From: Nephrocerus scutellatus
Taxonomy: Eukaryota; Arthropoda; Insecta; Diptera; Pipunculidae
Direction of reading: 5' to 3'
NCBI GenBank assembly: GCA_947095585.1
Contig: OX352765.1
Location: 60,691,623-60,755,622, forward strand
Length of the DNA: 64,000 nt
Shown here: positions 1 through 10,500 of the stretch, piece after piece
Numbering within the stretch: the first letter of the stretch is position 1
How the letters are laid out: every line of letters starts with the position of its first letter
The notes under the pieces: model-generated
The model's database searches: none
Seen by the model: only the letters and a program-made list of their open reading frames with translations
Told to the model about the DNA's origin: nothing
Program-made: the position numbers and the translations under genes

Positions 1-420
1 TTAAAAACTTTAGATAAATTTTGACTATGCTCAAATGCCTTTTGGAAGAGATGAGAAGCTTTTACAAAATTGGCCTGGATTTATAAAAATAGTAAGCCCA
101 TATTTCAAAAAACATATTCATGAGCAGGAATCGCTAGATTTATTATCAAAAATTGATAACAACTGTGATGAAAGTAAGAATTAAAGGTGTTCTTCCGTGA
201 TGTACTTATTTTGTATTAATTTTGGGTATTCTCTTTTCTATAGGTTCTACAGACTTCATAATTTCTATGCTTATAAATGCAATAATCATTCCTGCGGCAA
301 GAATAAGCAGTGTATCTGATTGCAGCAAGATACAAGATCTTTTGTGGTACACTTACGGCAAATCAACGATTTGGAAAGAGTTGTTGCAGAGACACGGGAA
401 CGATTTTACTTGGAAAAAGA
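1..420 (+). other. Unassigned possible coding remnant
   Basis: Two stretches read as plausible protein. Positions 22-183 read through FDYAQMPFGRDEKLLQNW to a stop. Positions 244-440 have an open frame with several Trp, Lys and Cys residues. A GTAAGA donor near 175 and a tatag acceptor at 243 could join them with an intron of about 69 bp. No family is recognised. The location upstream of the Robo exons, among transposon debris, makes a transposon relic more likely than a host exon. Very low certainty. Confidence 0.2.
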
Positions 421-440
421 AACACTACAGCCATTTATAA

Positions 441-1510
441 TTGTCGTAGGTGAACCCCTTTCTCATTTAAAATAATTTTACGTTTATTTTGACAATTTTA
501 AGTTCAAATTCTCAACATTTCTTGCGAGTCTGGATACTTGCTTTAAAGTGTTCCAGATCTTCAATCTGGAATACCCAGCTTTTTGTTCTGGCTTTTGGGT
601 ATTTTTGCGTATATTTGGGTATGTTGTAACATTAGATCAAGAGTTTTTGCTACTATGCACTGAAATACATTTAAGTTAGTTTAATGAACATTTTCAAAGT
701 TATGAAGTGGGCCACGATACCAAAAACAGAAAAATATACGAAATAAAATATACTAGTCATCCCATACATATTTATAGCCATAATAATAACAACACATTTG
801 TTAAAAATAAGTTTTTGTAAATTAGATTAAGAATGAACTCATTATCTCATCATTATTTGTTTTTTTATTCAAATAAATAAAATCTTTAATTTAAATTTAA
901 AGCTTTGTATTATTATTTTTACAATAATAACCACCGGCATTTTATTAGGCTTGCAATCTTAAATTCTACAGGTATCAACAAGATCCACTCTATTTGGAAT
1001 CCCACCTTAAGTGCAGGAAACTGCCCAAAGGTCTAAGTCATTGGCGTAGTAGCCTCGACTAGCGGAAACCAATAAGAGAACATCGGGGCTCGATTAATTA
1101 TTAAAGATATCCGATAGCGTTATCCAATTATAAGCGTTATCCATTACATGGCAATCCTGATCAACCTTTACATTATTATTGATGATTCCATTTTATTATA
1201 TAATACTCGTATAGATAGATGTTTTCAAAGAAAGTGGTCGCTGTTTTCCCAATTGCTTAATATTCATGGAAGAAGATGCCAATTTGCGCAAGTTAGTCTG
1301 AAATTTGGATGCAAAAGCGTTTTAAAAAGGGAGTAAAACGTAAATGCGAACAAATTTGATCTGAAATCAAACGCGTTTGGCATATATGCAAAATCGTTTA
1401 AAAAAAGAATTAAACCGTAAATGCGAACACATTTGATAGGAAATTAAAAGCGTTTGTACTAAATGCTATAGCGCTTAAGCGCTGAAATGTTACCCAAATA
1501 CAAACGTATT
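441..1510. other. AT-rich non-coding stretch
   Basis: No supported gene. Short open frames such as 1148-1336 have no recognisable motif and no domain-like composition. The only structure seen is the diverged tandem repeat at 1311-1461, listed separately. Confidence 0.5.
1311..1461. repeat. Two diverged tandem copies of a ~76 bp unit
   Basis: Both copies run from tgcaaaa.cgttt, through aacgtaaatgcgaaca or accgtaaatgcgaaca and atttgat, to gcgtttg. Copy 1 is about 1311-1385 and copy 2 about 1386-1461. They share most positions but carry several substitutions and 1-2 bp indels. The segment ends about 50 bp before the Tc1-like element and shows no coding sense. Confidence 0.55.
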
Positions 1511-1515
1511 TGATA

Positions 1516-1741
1516 TACCTTTTTCAAGTCAAGTTAACCATTTTCAAACCAAATTGACAAATGTTCAAATCAAATTAACAAATATGTATTGAAATCTAAT
1601 TAATAATTTTTCAAAACAAATTAACAAATTTCCAAATCAAATTAACAAATTTTTAGAACAAAATAACACTTTATCAAATGAAGTAAGCGAATTTTCAAAA
1701 CAAATTAACAACAATTTTCAAATCAAATTAAATTAATTTTA
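1516..1741 (+). repeat. Left TIR of Tc1-like element
   Basis: Long terminal inverted repeat made of iterated 16-20 bp units, paired with 2413-2628. Landmarks shared with the other arm, in the same order, include aagtcaagttaac, the unit with aacaaaataacac, and aatgaagt. Confidence 0.75.
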
Positions 1742-1821
1742 TTTCGTATTTCAAAAAATAAAATTCATCTTAGAATATATAAATTCAGTTTTAAAAAATT
1801 CAGATTATAATTTTCGACAAA

Positions 1822-2390
1822 TTATTCTAATGGAGCGCCCGCTGCTGAATTGCTCATTTTTAACATCATATTCATTATAAATTTTGAACAGTCAGCTGCA
1901 GTCACTGGGTTTACCTTCGACCATACATTTTCTATAGGGTTCAACATTGGTGAGTATGGAGGTAAAAACATCATCTTATATTGAGTCCCACGTACAAGAT
2001 CCTTAACTGCTTCTGTTTTATGTATTGTACAGTTATCTAATACTAACCAAGCGTCGGTAATATTTCTATTAGTTAACTGTTCCAATAATTCCGACAAAAA
2101 TTCACAAAATCTAATGGAATTTGCTGTCACGATCCTGTGCAGCATTATTTAAAAAATGCAAGGTGTACGCAATTGTTGATGCGGAGTTCATACGAACAAC
2201 GAGTCTGGCCAGTTTTAAGGCAATTTTTAGGTTTTTTAGAGCATTAAATATTGTCGATAGACAAACATTTATATAATGTTCTCTAAACAGTTTTAACTTT
2301 GTTTTTTAGGGTTATGGCAGGATTCGTTTCTACACATTCTTCAATTTTATCCATGGTATTTTTTGAAAGTTTCACTTATTCCATTATTTT
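1822..2390 (-). pseudogene. Decayed Tc1/mariner (IS630-type) transposase
   Basis: The open part (1822-2145) carries the C-terminal half of a DDE_3 catalytic domain. It shows VLDNCTIHK, which contains the second catalytic Asp, and then FLPPYSPMLNPIENVWS, the NPIE motif with the third acidic residue. Upstream on the same strand, up to about 2390, a helix-turn-helix-like stretch is visible (DKIEECVETNPAIT, later SIDNIFNALKNLK), but it is interrupted by stops and frameshifts. The segment carrying the first catalytic Asp is not found. It would cut and paste the flanking TIRs if intact but is evidently inactive. Confidence 0.8.
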
Positions 2391-2412
2391 ATTGTATATT
2401 TTGCGAAAAAAA

Positions 2413-2628
2413 AAATTAATTTGATTTGAAAATTGTTGTTAATTTGGTTTGAACATTTGTTAATTTGTTTTGAAAATTGGCTAACTTCATTTGAAAAAGT
2501 GTTATTTTGTTCTGAAAATTTGTTAATTTGAATTGAAAAATTGTTAATTTGTTTTGAAAAATTGTTAATTCGATTTGAATATTTGTTAATTTGGTTTGAA
2601 AAATTGTTAACTTGACTTAAAAAAGGTA
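2413..2628 (-). repeat. Right TIR of Tc1-like element
   Basis: Reverse-complement partner of 1516-1741. It ends AAAAAGGTA followed by TA at 2629-2630, which gives the expected TA duplication with 1514-1515. Confidence 0.75.
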
Positions 2629-2630
2629 TA

Positions 2631-3087
2631 TAAACGCGGTATACATTTACATAGATGTAACTTTTAAAGGAAACATGTTTGAGTTGAACAACGTATTATG
2701 GCATTTAAAACAACAATCTACACATCTTTGAATCGAACATTTTTCTTGTTGGCGCCATTTTAAACGTGAAAATGCTTGGATTGAAGGCTTTTTCATTTAT
2801 TTAAACCAATGCTTTTCTCTGGGTGTATGCCATTAAAAATATGACGCAAATTTCTATCAAAAAACAGTTTGGCAAACGGTATCCGAATGCTATATAAGAC
2901 TATATGCTAAAATGCCACATTTTTATTGTCATTGACTATGTCAAATTTTTCTGCGTCGAATAGTTTGACAAATAATATGGACCCATATTACACTGTATGC
3001 CAAACCGATTCAAGTGGCATATAGGTATATTTGCTGTCACATGTTGGCATTTTGTATTCTGGATTGTTTTTGTCCGGAAAACGAAAA
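2631..3087. other. Non-coding stretch between two DNA transposons
   Basis: No supported gene. The stretch is AT-rich and contains scattered short repeats of the word ggcat, some inverted. It may hold the 5' end of the Harbinger element, but no clear terminal inverted repeat was found. Confidence 0.4.
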
Positions 3088-4420
3088 ATGAATAGAAAAC
3101 AGCGATATGGACCAATTTTAGAAGCATATTTAATGGAGAAGGAACATGAAATCGGTTGCAATTTCCTTACCGTCCAGCGGAAGCCACGCGTTACCTGGAT
3201 AAAAGACTGGGCAAAAAAAAACGAAAGCAGCATGGCTTCTGCGTAAAATTAATTCGCGAGTTGCGGGATGAAAAGCCGGATTTATATCGAAACTTCGTTA
3301 GGATGACACACGAACAGTTCAATTATTTGTCCTTATTAGTGAGGCCACTAATTGGAAAAAAAGACACATCTTAAGAAAAAACATTGCGTCGGCAGACCGA
3401 TTGGCACTCACTTTAAGATTTTTGGCCACTGGTGAAAGTTTTCGGTCACTGCAATTTCGGTTCCGTATTCCACAATCGACTATAACTACAATCATCCCTG
3501 AAGTTTTAGATGCCATTTGCAAGGTTCTGGCCAACGAATATCTTAAGGTAAGTATTTTATAAGCCATTTAGTTTTATTTAATAAAAACTGTTTTCACCCA
3601 CTGCTAGACAACTACTACTCCGGATTGCTGGGAAGCCATTGCACGACAGTACGAGCAGTTTGGAATTTCCCAAACTGCATAGGTGCTGTCGATGGAAAGC
3701 ACGTAGTGATGGTCGCACCTCCAAACAGTGGAAGTGTATTTTACAATTATAAAGGTACACACAGCATCGTGTTGATGGGAGTTGCAGACGCAGATTACAA
3801 ACTACTCTATATCGGTGTCGGACGCAATAGTCGGATTTCAGATGGAGGCGTATTTAATAGTTGCAGTTTTGCGCGCGCCATGGAAAGCGGAACACTTGGC
3901 TTGCCACCACCAAAACCTCTAAATGGACGAGGCATGGCAGTTACATACGTCTTAGTCACTGATGATGCCTTTGCTTTGCGACCCAACGTAATGAAACTGT
4001 ACAGCCATCGAAATTTGCACATGGTGTATCGCGTGCATAATTTTCGCCTGAGCCGAGCACGCCGCATAATTGAAAACGTTTTTGGAATCATGTCGGCACG
4101 TTTTCGCGTCCTTCGAAAACCTACTGCTTTGGATGCTGAAAAAACAAAACAAAAAAAAAATAGTGCTCTCGTGCTTTGCATTGCATAATTTTTTGATTTC
4201 AACAAACCGACAAAAATATGCTCCACCTCGATCTTTCGACCGTGAGAACATACGCGGCGAACGTATACCAGGTGATTGGCGTCAGGAAACTTCGAATGGA
4301 ACAATGTATCCTTTGGAAAGTTATTCCTCAAGTAATGTCAACGCCAAGGATATCCAGATAGAGTTTGCTGACTATTTTGTCAATGGGGGAGAGTTGGATT
4401 GGCAGTACAAGCTGATATAA
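3088..4420 (+). pseudogene. PIF/Harbinger transposase (DDE_Tnp_4), broken
   Basis: Reads as a Harbinger nuclease-type transposase. The N-terminal part starts MNRKQRYGPILEAYLM (3088). The middle reads RELRDEKPDLYRNFVRM and LTLRFLATGESFRSLQF. A 60 bp intron is likely at 3548-3607 (GTAAGT to CTAG). The catalytic core (3650-4140) shows CIGAVDGKHV (first Asp), YVLVTDDAFALRPNVMK (second Asp) and RARRIIENVFGIM (Glu). All three acidic residues are present. Frameshifts are needed near 3160, 3372, 3655 and 4150, so it is dead. A partner MADF/Myb-type DNA-binding protein is normal for this family. Confidence 0.85.
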
Positions 4421-5473
4421 TTAAAATTCTAAACCATTGATAATCAAATATTTATTTATTTAAATAAAATACATTTTCGTTTTCTTATTCCGTTATTATT
4501 ACTTTTTCATTTCGTTTCTTCTGCAGGCAGCTGCAGGCAAATGTTTTCTGAAATTTCATATTATTCACTTGGTTTAAAAAATTTAAACCAACATTTTTAA
4601 ACCAATTGGCCGATAAACCATATAAACCACACTCCGACGGCCGGTTTTTTTGGCATATTCGTTGGTTTAATCCATGTTTTCATATTATTCACTCATTTTT
4701 CAATACAAGCAGTTGTGAATTTTTTTCAAATTAATTTTTTTTTCACAGTTTCTTCCTTTCAACCTTTTATGATGTTGTTTTTGCAAAGTTTTTGTTTTTT
4801 TTCACATCTGTGCCACCTTTTTTGGACGCCATTATGTATTCTTTAATTTCGGAATAATATGTGTTTAAATTTTATTCAACTTTTTTGCTTTATAAAGTGT
4901 ATTACTTTTGATTAAAAGTTGCGAAGATTAGAGAGGAAAGAAATTTGTTCTTTATAAAAATTACCTAAAAGGCTTTTAAAGAGTTCAACTCCCTGCCAAA
5001 AATGGAAAGGGACCGATGTAATCTATCTAACAATATCTACACAAATAAAATACAAAAACAGAACTTGTGTTAGCCTAATTTTTAAACGTTATTAAAAAAT
5101 TTGTCCAAGCAAATATTGTAATAGAGTTAACTCATTTAAAACGTACTAACGAATATTTATTAGGCCCTGAATAATGATGTATTTGAATGAGGGACACTTT
5201 TTTTACTGCTAACTATCTAACTTCAATAGAACTATTTTACTCACAAAACCACCAATTTTTCTTACTCATGGCATTATGTATGTAATTTATGAATAAATTA
5301 TAACTACTGTGTAACATACAAACATCATTTAGAACGAACAACCCCTTTCACCCTACAATGCAATCATATTGTTGGATAGTGTCCTCTTAGATGATAAGTT
5401 GTTCCATAAGTTGTTTCACAATAATAAAAAATATATTTTTATAATATAAAATACCATGTATTTTTAAATTAAA
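4421..5473. other. AT-rich non-coding interval with inverted-repeat start
   Basis: A possible poly(A) signal for the Harbinger gene (aataaaatac) lies near 4463. From 4556 the words ggtttaa and ttaaacca recur, forming the left arm of an inverted-repeat-bounded segment. The rest up to 5473 shows no coding sense. Confidence 0.45.
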
Positions 5474-6191
5474 TTAATATTTATTATTATTAATATTATT
5501 TTCATTTCGCTTATACTGAATGCCCTTATCAGAATTGCCGTCTCTTTTCGTCATATGAGGATGCCACTGGCATACTCGATGAAATCGCACTCCAAGGCGA
5601 TGATGTTGCCGTTGGTTCTTGTTGACTGGCATTACCTTCATCCACGTTTGGCGACAATAATGTCTCCTCCGTCGAAACCGGGGCATCGCTGTCTGTTGGC
5701 CGAAGCGTCAAAACCGGAGCATCGCTGTCTGTTTGCTGAAGCCCAGCCAGCTTCACCTGAAGCGATGCCGCGTATTCCTTCACGGTCTCCGAAAGATCAA
5801 AAGACACTTTCGGAGGCTTCGCCGGAGGCAGCAGCCCCCCTCCAGTGACCATTGTGCATGCCATTGTGTGCTGTGCTAATTTCTTTAAATTTTTCGATAA
5901 GATCTGTGTTCCATTTCATTAATAAGTACTTGAAATTAGATGTTATATGAAACTCAAATTTTAGACGTCGAAGTGAAATATATACTTGACATAAAAAACA
6001 AGATTAACAAGCAATAAACCAAATGTGAAATATCAAATGGTTGTCAAATAGTTGTCAAATCGAGCGAATCTGACATTTCATGGCCGAAAAACTGGTTAAG
6101 AAAATAAACCAATGGCGAAATAAACCAAACAGATTTAAACCAGAAAAGTAGTGAATAATAAACTATGGTTTAAAATTTTCTGGTTTAAATT
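4580..6191. mobile_element. Putative inverted-repeat-bounded element
   Basis: The left word aatttaaacca followed by tttttaaacca (4580-4604) recurs inverted at 6166-6191. Both ends are surrounded by extra copies of ggtttaa/ttaaacca and by attattcac (left, 4682-4691) or gtgaataat (right, 6151-6160). The arms are imperfect and the exact termini and target duplication were not found. It could be a non-autonomous DNA transposon or the second-gene half of the neighbouring Harbinger element. Confidence 0.4.
5529..5864 (-). CDS. Hypothetical 111-aa protein, possible Harbinger partner
   Basis: An open frame inside the inverted-repeat-bounded segment, convergent to the Harbinger transposase. The protein is rich in Pro, Ser, Thr, Ala and Asp. 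It has a short internal duplication: TDSDAPV occurs twice, spaced by VLTLRP. No MADF or Myb domain can be recognised, and it may be only the C-terminal low-complexity part of such a partner protein. Equally it could be a chance frame. No function is claimed. Confidence 0.3.
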   Translation of the reverse strand: MACTMVTGGGLLPPAKPPKVSFDLSETVKEYAASLQVKLAGLQQTDSDAPVLTLRPTDSDAPVSTEETLLSPNVDEGNASQQEPTATSSPWSAISSSMPVASSYDEKRRQF

Positions 6192-6397
6192 CGGGTGGTT
6201 TATTTTCGCTTTATAAATACCCTTATTATGTTTCACTCTACTATCGCTTCATTTCATATCTACATAATAAACTTTATATTAACGATACATGCTGGCACTG
6301 TTATCTTAATTGCTAGGTTGTATGTTCACTGGCATTGTGCGGGAACCAAAAACCACTACAGGGCATTTTTAGCCTCTATCTGTATAGTGTGTTCTTA

Positions 6398-6941
6398 TGT
6401 TGTGAACAACCTAACCGATGTTTTGGGGTTAAACAACCCTTATCACTTGCCACCTAATAGAACAGAAAAAAAACATCAACCAAGGCAGTGTTTTTTAGGT
6501 GTCAATAAAGACTATAATATAGTGCAGCGCCTGTTGTGTTTCCTTTACGATGGCACAGCACTCTACATAAGTGCAATGCAGCTGCGTTGCACATGGTGTT
6601 GCGTAAGAGGAAATATAATTTTGAGGATTAATACTATTGGTCGATAATTGTACGAATAAGTACTAAATCGATCCGATTTGTCATTCATACTAATCGTACT
6701 TAGTTTTAACCCAGAAGTTTGGGTATAAAAGAAGCTGCTGAGTAGGAAGAAGCCGAAGAACTTGAACTATAAACCGAGACTCTAGACAAGTTGCAGCTAA
6801 GCTTAAGACAGCGGGCATGTTATGGAGATTAAAATTAAATAAAGAAAAATATTTAAAAAATTAAAAGGTTTAGTTAATTTTTTCCCGTCTAAGTTATCTT
6901 CTCCGCCTGAAAAGCGGAAAGTACGGAACTACGACGCAACA
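6398..6941 (+). mobile_element. Probable solo LTR, copia type
   Basis: The sequence begins TGTTGTGAACAACC and ends CGACGCAACA, the TGTTG...CAACA termini of Ty1/copia LTRs. It has LTR promoter architecture: a TATA box gggtataaaag near 6721 and a poly(A) signal aataaa near 6836. No internal coding region flanks it. The adjacent 5-mers (tctta and gtacg) do not match, so the boundaries or the history are imperfect. Confidence 0.45.
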
Positions 6942-7314
6942 GTACGGTGAGCGGTATGATTCATTTCAAAATTCTAGAATCGGTTAGTATTTTTTGTTGC
7001 TGTACACATTATAATTACGAGTACTTTTCCTTTTAATAATAAAATATTGTAATAAACAACTTCGAGTTTGTTTTAAGGAAATTTTTTTTTTGTAATTGAC
7101 AATAAAATGTACACAAAAAAATCCTCGGTTGAAGATTAATCTGCTGTGTCTGATTTTTTCATCTATCTTAATTCATACAATTGGGCCTTAATTGATTATT
7201 TGCAAAATAATTATGTAAAAGTGAACATTTCGACCTGAGTAACATTATACCTAAGTAAAATAAATAACAGAAATACGGTAATTCTTACATATTCTTAAAT
7301 TTATGTCTTTTTAG
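6942..7314. other. Intron end upstream of Robo exon
   Basis: AT-rich, with no gene. It ends in a pyrimidine-rich tract and the AG acceptor at 7313-7314 for the first visible Robo exon. Confidence 0.6.
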
Positions 7315-7569
7315 AGTTATGCAAAACAAACGTGAACAAGACGCTGGTATTTATTGGTGTGAAGCTCGAAGCACTGCAGGAATTGCTGTCAGCAATAATG
7401 GAACTCTGCAAATAGCTATGCTTAAAGATGAATTCCGATCTACACCCCAGGACTCAATTGCACTTCTTGGAGGTCCGGTTATTATGAACTGTACCCCGCC
7501 CCGTGGGATTCCAGAACCATCTGTTCTTTGGTATAAGGATGAAAAATTACTAGATTTAAGTGGCAAAAG
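7315..7569 (+). CDS. Robo-like exon: Ig1 end and Ig2 start
   Basis: The acceptor is tttttag at 7308-7314 and the donor AAAAG|GTAACT after 7569. The exon begins one base before a Val codon and ends in phase 2. Key residues are DAGIYWCEA (end of Ig1), KDEFR, and VIMNC and WYKD (Ig2 B and C strands). Confidence 0.85.
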
Positions 7570-10500
7570 GTAACTTACTTTTGTAAGCAAAAAGAAGAAA
7601 TATAGAAAGGGGGGAGATATAATCATTTGAATATATTCACACTGAAAAACACTGTAAAAATAGTGTATTTAACGTTGTTTAAAAAAAAATTACTAAAAAT
7701 AAAATGAACACGGCCTGATCGCATTTCTGGTGTACGATTGGTGCGGATATGTTACATCGTTGGCCACGGCCTGATATGAAGATGTCGCATTTCTGATGTG
7801 CGACTGGTGCGGATATGTTGCATCGTTTGCAAAATCTGGTGGCAAAATCGGTCGAGCGGACTGGATTGATATCTGGTACAAAGCGGTTACGGGTTGAGGT
7901 GCTGGTTGACTGTATTGAACTGGTGGTACACTTGGCCGAAACGGTGGTGCGGTGTGTCGGAATGGTGGGACGGTGGGCGCAGTTGTGCTCTGCTCGGTGT
8001 TGGAGTAGGCCGTGATGGATGCTGTTCTGCCATTAGGTAGTCAAAATCCTCGATTAAGCCGGTCAGTTCCGACAAGGTGCCCAACTCCTTTCGCTTTATG
8101 TAGTGTCGGTATTCGGGCGCAGGATGTAGTTAATACAGCAAAGTTTCTCCTGGGCCGTCAAAGAGGTATGGCCCCGCATCAGGGCCTGAATTGATGTTAG
8201 GTATATCTTGCCCTTCTCTCGATTGGTCTGAGTTCGACTGCGGATGCGATTAGTTGTGAGTGGAAGCACGGAGGTAAGAAAAATCGGCGCAGTTCTTTGC
8301 TAAATGCGTCTCAGGTATCCAGCAACTCTTTGTTATTCCGGTACCACACTAATGCGTTTCCTTTTAGTAGTTCCGGTAGAGTGCGTACGATACGGTCGAG
8401 TGGTAGTTGGTAGCATTCGGCCTCTCCTCCTCCTCTACTCCTCTACACGTTCCAAAAACTCCAGTGGGTTGTTCATACCGCCGTCGTACCTTACGTTCCA
8501 TTTTCTCACCTTTTCTATTATGTCAGCATCGGACGGACGGTACGTCAATGGTGGTGACGTGTGTTGTTCCGCTGCTGGTTGCATATTTATCGGTGCTTCG
8601 GGAATGTTTCTGGTCGAGGCTGCCATTTCCCCGGTTCGTTGGTCTCCGCAAGATTTGAACCTCTTTATCTCGGTGCTCAACCGTTTACGTAGTTCGTCTA
8701 AGGTCCCCGTATAGTCGATACCACGATGATATAATTCGCTCACTAGTTCTTCCTTGCGGAGAGAGTACAAAGCAGAGGCACTAAGTAATTCAGGTTCTAT
8801 AGATGCCATAAAAAAGAAATAGAAGATTTGCTATTTTCTGAATTTGGACACTCCCCGGTTGGTGTCCAGACTTTTGTCAGTGGTGACGCCTTCACCAAAA
8901 TAAGCGCAAATCTCCTTAGTTTCTGTGGCTATGGTCTCTGCTCCTCGGAATCAACAAGTGGTTTTCAATACTGGTATATATATATCTAATTCTGGTCGGA
9001 CTGTGATGCGACTATATTAGTCGTCCCTGTTCGGGCGCCATATTTGTAACAGTGTTTGCTCGATTGACGCTCGCCGGTCTCCCAGGGTTCATTCTCTGCT
9101 TCGTCTTTACAAATAAGAAAAAGGGTTTTTGTTTTTTTAATTAAATTCCTAATTTGTTGGAACAACTTTGCTGTTAATTTTTTGAAGGATTTAGAAACCA
9201 AGCTCGATATCGGACTCGTTAGGCGTGTTGCCGTGTCAACGTAAACCCAAAAGCCGGAGCTCTCTAGGGAGTCAGAATACGGAATTGGTATGATGCTTTA
9301 ATGAATGAAAACTCGATGATTATTGTTCAACATTAGGTGTGAAGATGATTTTATTCAGTGAATTTTCCCTTCTTTTATACAAAAATAATTGATTGATTTT
9401 CGACCATGCATCGACTCTGGAATGCCTACTCATCGATATTCATATTTTACATAATATCGCTTTATCAGCATAGTGTATGTATGTACGTATGTAATATATG
9501 ACCGACCGCGTCAAGTGCTTTTGGGTTGGTTCGCCTATGCTGCTGCGTTGACATATTTGTTTCCACAAGCGAACGACCTTATTATTTTATTACCATTTCC
9601 ATGCGCCGCTTACTCAGCGCAATGCATGGAATGTAATTAACGTTCTAAGCGGCCGGATTGCATATTTATTTTCGTAGGCGAACGACCGCCGGTCATAAAT
9701 TATGCTATTGGAGATGTTTTATATTTTCTTGTTCCCATGCAATGAGTGTGCCATTAAAGAATACGTATGGGTTATTTTTGTTTACTTTTGTTTTCATGCA
9801 CCAAGTGTGCTATTAATTAATACGTAGTACTTTCCAAGTTTACGCACCAACGGAACAAGCCACCTCTGAAGAAAAAGACACGTTTTACTTGCGTCTAAAT
9901 AATTCATTAGATCTACGGAATAATGACATCGTTATTTTGATGGGTGACCTTAACGCAAAGGTAGGCAGCGACAACAGTGATTGGGAACATGTTATGGGAA
10001 AACACGGCCTTGGTTCTTTGAAAAACAACGGTGAAAGGTTTGCTGATCTACGTTCTGATCGCAACCTAATAATTAAAGGCACAATTTTTCCGCACAAAAA
10101 TATCCACAAAGCCAACTGGACCTCGCCTGATCACATGTACAACAACCAGATTGATCACATCGCTATAAGCCGCAAGTGGCGATCATCTTTGCTGGACGTT
10201 AGAACCCGAAGAGCAGCCGACGTCTACATCGACCACCACCTTGTGGTTGGCTAAATAAATGGGAGAAAACAGTAAATGTTTATACGGAAGCAGCCTCATC
10301 CGTTTTAGGTTATTCCGACAAAACTAGAAACGAATGGATATCAGATAGCACATGGAACACCATTCGTGAACGACAATCCATCAAAGCAGAGCTAAACGCG
10401 GCCCCGGGTCCGAGCGAAGTGCATTAGCGCGGAAGTATAGGGATCTGGACCGGCAAGTTGGCTGTTCAGCTAGGAACTATAAACGAGCATGGCTAAGCGA

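Larger units (their letters stand above)
1514..2630 (-). mobile_element. Tc1/mariner-like DNA transposon with long TIRs
   Basis: A DNA transposon of about 1.11 kb. The left terminal inverted repeat (about 1516-1741) matches the reverse complement of about 2413-2628, both beginning TACCTTTTT and flanked by TA, the family's target dinucleotide. The TIRs consist of about a dozen iterations of a motif like tttcaaa(a/t)caaattaacaaa. A broken transposase lies between them on the minus strand. The length is short for an autonomous Tc1-type element, and the N-terminal part is missing or decayed. Confidence 0.75.

Noticed and set aside
222..440. 72-residue ORF as an independent gene
   Set aside because: If coding, it is better read as a second exon joined to 22-174. 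No family was recognised, so it is kept only as a low-confidence remnant.
5555..5848. 97-residue plus-strand frame with repeated KPEHRCLFAEA-type units
   Set aside because: Complementary shadow of the duplicated TDSDAPV segment in the minus-strand frame. Neither is confirmed, and the minus one fits the element context better.
6195..6647. 150-residue open frame on the + strand
   Set aside because: Overlaps the probable solo LTR (6398-6941), shows no domain, and its hydrophobic start is AT-rich composition. Not supported as a gene.
7514..7569. Robo-like gene as Turtle or Borderless (4-5 Ig, 2 FnIII)
   Set aside because: Not fully excluded, but the Ig1-Ig2 junction wording, the LDP ending of the last FnIII and the ordered YAEV, PYAT and LPPPP tail motifs favour the Robo family.
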